7,772 bases of DNA. Origin: Pseudomonadota bacterium (lineage in GTDB: Bacteria > Pseudomonadota > Gammaproteobacteria > Pseudomonadales > Pseudohongiellaceae). Both the position numbers and the translations under genes were made by a program. Every line of letters begins with the position of its first letter. The first letter of the stretch is position 1. Where the stretch lies: contig JADFOC010000113.1 of NCBI GenBank assembly GCA_022563075.1, positions 1 through 7,772 on the forward strand. The letters are read 5' to 3'. A model generated the notes under the pieces. It was not told where the DNA came from. It ran no database searches and saw nothing but the letters and a program-made list of their open reading frames with translations. This document shows, one piece after another, positions 6,740-7,772 of this stretch.

Positions 6740-7270
6740 CTATAAATTTCGGCATGCAGCCCACAATCTTTTGGCTATAAGTGCACCCTTGGCGGACTTA
6801 TTTTGACACTTCAACAGTCGGCCCGTTCCATCGGATTCGATTTCGATCTTTAAATCCGCTGCCGGAATCAGTTTCAGTCCTTTCTCTGCCCACTCGATGA
6901 GGCATAAGTTGGTTGCCGCAAAATAGTCTTCGATACCCAGATACTCCACCTCTTCAGCACTTGAGAGTCGGTAGAAATCAATATGAATAATTTGGCATCG
7001 ATCAAACTCATAGGGCTCGACCAGGGTATAGGTAGGGCTCTTCACCGCGCCCAGATACCCATAGCCACGCAAGATACCTCGAGCCAGGGTGGTCTTGCCG
7101 GCGCCCAGATCGCCGTGCAAATGAAGCACACCTCCGATCGAAGCAACTCCCCGTCCAGGAACAAGATCGTTATCTGCTGCCAGCGGTTCTACAAATGTCG
7201 CCTGCGCCAGTTGTTTGCCAAATTCTAAGGTGGCGGCTTCGTCTTCAAGAAATATCTGCTGCTGCGACAT
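6740..7270 (-). CDS. tsaE: tRNA t6A37 biosynthesis ATPase TsaE
   Basis: TsaE (YjeE) is the ATPase partner of TsaB and TsaD; with the TsaC product threonylcarbamoyl-AMP they make t6A at position 37 of ANN-decoding tRNAs (known for the family). The 176-residue protein has the Walker A motif GDLGAGKTT (53-61), the switch-like SPTYTLVEPY (78-87), HIDFYRL (96-102) and the Walker B-like LCLIEWAEKG (122-131). Compared with E. coli TsaE (153 residues) it carries roughly 18 extra residues between the first helix and the strand leading to Walker A (about residues 28-46, rich in Asp/Gly/Val). The ATG at 7270 lies five bases after the nnrD stop codon, so translation is probably coupled with nnrD; an AGAG just upstream is at best a weak ribosome site. 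nnrD-tsaE-amiB is the standard neighbourhood. Confidence 0.97.
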   Translation of the reverse strand: MSQQQIFLEDEAATLEFGKQLAQATFVEPLAADNDLVPGRGVASIGGVLHLHGDLGAGKTTLARGILRGYGYLGAVKSPTYTLVEPYEFDRCQIIHIDFYRLSSAEEVEYLGIEDYFAATNLCLIEWAEKGLKLIPAADLKIEIESDGTGRLLKCQNKSAKGALIAKRLWAACRNL

Positions 7271-7275
7271 GATCT

Positions 7276-7371
7276 CTACGTTGGGTTAACTAACTCGCGA
7301 ATGAACTGGAACAAGTCGGTCGCCACCATGCCCCGCTGTCCACCCGCTTCCATGGCCAGATCGGCCGCTTC
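7276..7371 (-). CDS. nnrD: C-terminal end of NnrD (NAD(P)H-hydrate dehydratase domain), truncated at its 5' side
   Basis: On the minus strand, ending at a TAG at 7278-7276, the frame reads EAADLAMEAGGQRGMVATDL followed by FQFIRELVNPT. This matches the C-terminus of the ADP-dependent NAD(P)HX dehydratase (E. coli Nnr/YjeF: HGAAADVLAA..., GTRGMLATDLF..., RIVNP). The enzyme repairs hydrated NAD(P)H and is usually fused to an epimerase domain. The expected His-Gly just before the AAD motif is missing: the frame reads Gln-Gln there. Further upstream the frame bears no NnrD similarity and hits an in-frame TAG at 7473-7471. The gene is therefore cut at about 7371-7380, where GC-rich foreign sequence begins. 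Presence five bases before tsaE fits the standard order. Identification rests on about 31 residues plus context. Confidence 0.85.
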   Translation of the reverse strand, partial: EAADLAMEAGGQRGMVATDLFQFIRELVNPT

Positions 7372-7380
7372 CTGCTGGCC
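7354..7380. other. Sequence junction between the hfq-cluster contig and a GC-rich MFS gene
   Basis: Left of this interval the minus strand encodes NnrD; right of it the plus strand encodes a transporter. Within about 7354-7371 both readings look plausible (minus: EAADLA; plus: QIGRF), suggesting a short shared sequence at the join. No inverted repeats, target-site duplication, tRNA or transposase is visible. Confidence 0.75.
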
Positions 7381-7772
7381 CGCATGATCTACACCGATGG
7401 GCTCAACACGCTGTTCGCCTTCGGCGGCATCTACGCGGCCGGGACCTTCGGCATGAGCTTCGAGGAGATTCTAAAATTCGGCATCCTGCTCAACGTCGCG
7501 GCCGGCCTCGGGGCGGTCGGCTTCGGCTGGATGGACGACCGGCTCGGCGCCAAGCCGACCATCATGGTCTCCCTGGTCGGCCTGACGGTCGCCGGCGTGG
7601 CGATCCTGGTGGTCGAGACCCCGGTCTGGTTCGTCGTCTTCGGTTGCGGGATCGGGCTGTTCATCGGCCCGGCCCAGGCGGCCAGCCGCTCGCTGATGGC
7701 GCGCCTCGCCCCGCCCGAGGTGCGCAGCGAGCTGTTCGGGCTCTACGCGCTCTCGGGCAAGGCGACCGCCTT
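7354..7772 (+). CDS. Interior fragment of a UMF1/Atg22-like MFS transporter (both ends missing)
   Basis: The plus-strand frame from about 7354 to the right edge reads GQIGRFLLARMIYTDGLNTL, then FAFGGIYAAGTFGMSF, a membrane segment followed by the loop GWMDDRLGAKP, two more hydrophobic segments, and IGPAQAASRSLMARLAPPE then FGLYALSGKATAF. The FLLARMIYTDGLNTLFAFGGIYA and GPxQAASRSLMARL...FGLYALSGK blocks are typical of the C-terminal half of UMF1-family major facilitators (Pfam MFS_1/ATG22); substrate is generally unknown. No start codon belongs to it: the frame upstream is unrelated and stops at TAA 7291-7293. GC content is far higher than in the rest of the window (33/50 at 7391-7440, 47/60 at 7501-7560). 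It is therefore a fragment from another genomic context, joined near 7354-7380. Confidence 0.85.

Noticed and set aside
7291..7380. Horizontal acquisition by transposon or phage at the right-hand junction
   Set aside because: There are no terminal inverted repeats, target duplication, integrase or tRNA; the incoming DNA begins in the middle of a gene, which fits a join artefact better than an insertion.
7431..7664. Minus-strand open frame of 77 codons in the GC-rich right end
   Set aside because: It lies antisense to the well supported MFS transporter frame, has low-complexity Pro/Thr/Arg composition, and is the kind of spurious open frame expected in high-GC DNA.
1..7772. CRISPR arrays, tRNA or rRNA genes, toxin-antitoxin or defence systems
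   Set aside because: Nothing with the needed repeats, structure or protein motifs was seen; the window is filled by housekeeping genes with short gaps.

Overview
The window reads as one end of a gammaproteobacterial chromosome contig carrying the conserved nnrD-tsaE-amiB-mutL-miaA-hfq-hflX-hflK cluster, with all genes on the minus strand. The same order is classical in E. coli (yjeF-yjeE-amiB-mutL-miaA-hfq-hflX-hflK-hflC). Several details look closer to the Pseudomonas/Cellvibrio side of the Gammaproteobacteria than to the enterics. MutL carries the endonuclease-type motif in its DMHAAHE form. Hfq is short, has RKER at its rim and ends with EPGNA plus one Ala. HflX starts with MFFDR. Base composition is moderate (about 48% GC in a 60-base count at 7201-7260). 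No finer taxonomic call is justified.

Layout, following transcription from right to left: the C-terminal end of nnrD (7276 to about 7371), tsaE (6740-7270), amiB (5185-6708), mutL (3235-5058), miaA (2218-3192), hfq (1865-2140), hflX (507-1850), and the first 134 codons of hflK (1-404), cut by the window edge. Intergenic gaps are short (5, 31, 126, 42, 77, 14 and 102 bases), so no stretch over 300 bases lacks a gene. The two widest upstream gaps that hold promoter-like sequences are those before mutL (an extended -10 at 5092-5100) and before hfq (a perfect TATAAT at 2195-2200). No convincing rho-independent terminator was seen.

The genes cover housekeeping tasks: NAD(P)HX repair (NnrD), tRNA t6A37 (TsaE) and i6A37 (MiaA) modification, septal peptidoglycan splitting (AmiB), mismatch repair (MutL), sRNA-based regulation (Hfq), ribosome rescue or splitting (HflX), and membrane protease control (HflK).

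The striking anomaly is at the right end. Near 7354-7380 the nnrD reading frame stops resembling NnrD. It is replaced by GC-rich sequence (66-78% in hand-counted blocks) that encodes, on the plus strand, the interior of a UMF1/Atg22-like major facilitator transporter running off the window. Both genes are truncated at the same point with no mobile-element signature. The simplest reading is a chimeric contig join, less likely a real recombination. I found no evidence of an undescribed biological system. The remaining findings are family-level oddities in otherwise well known genes.
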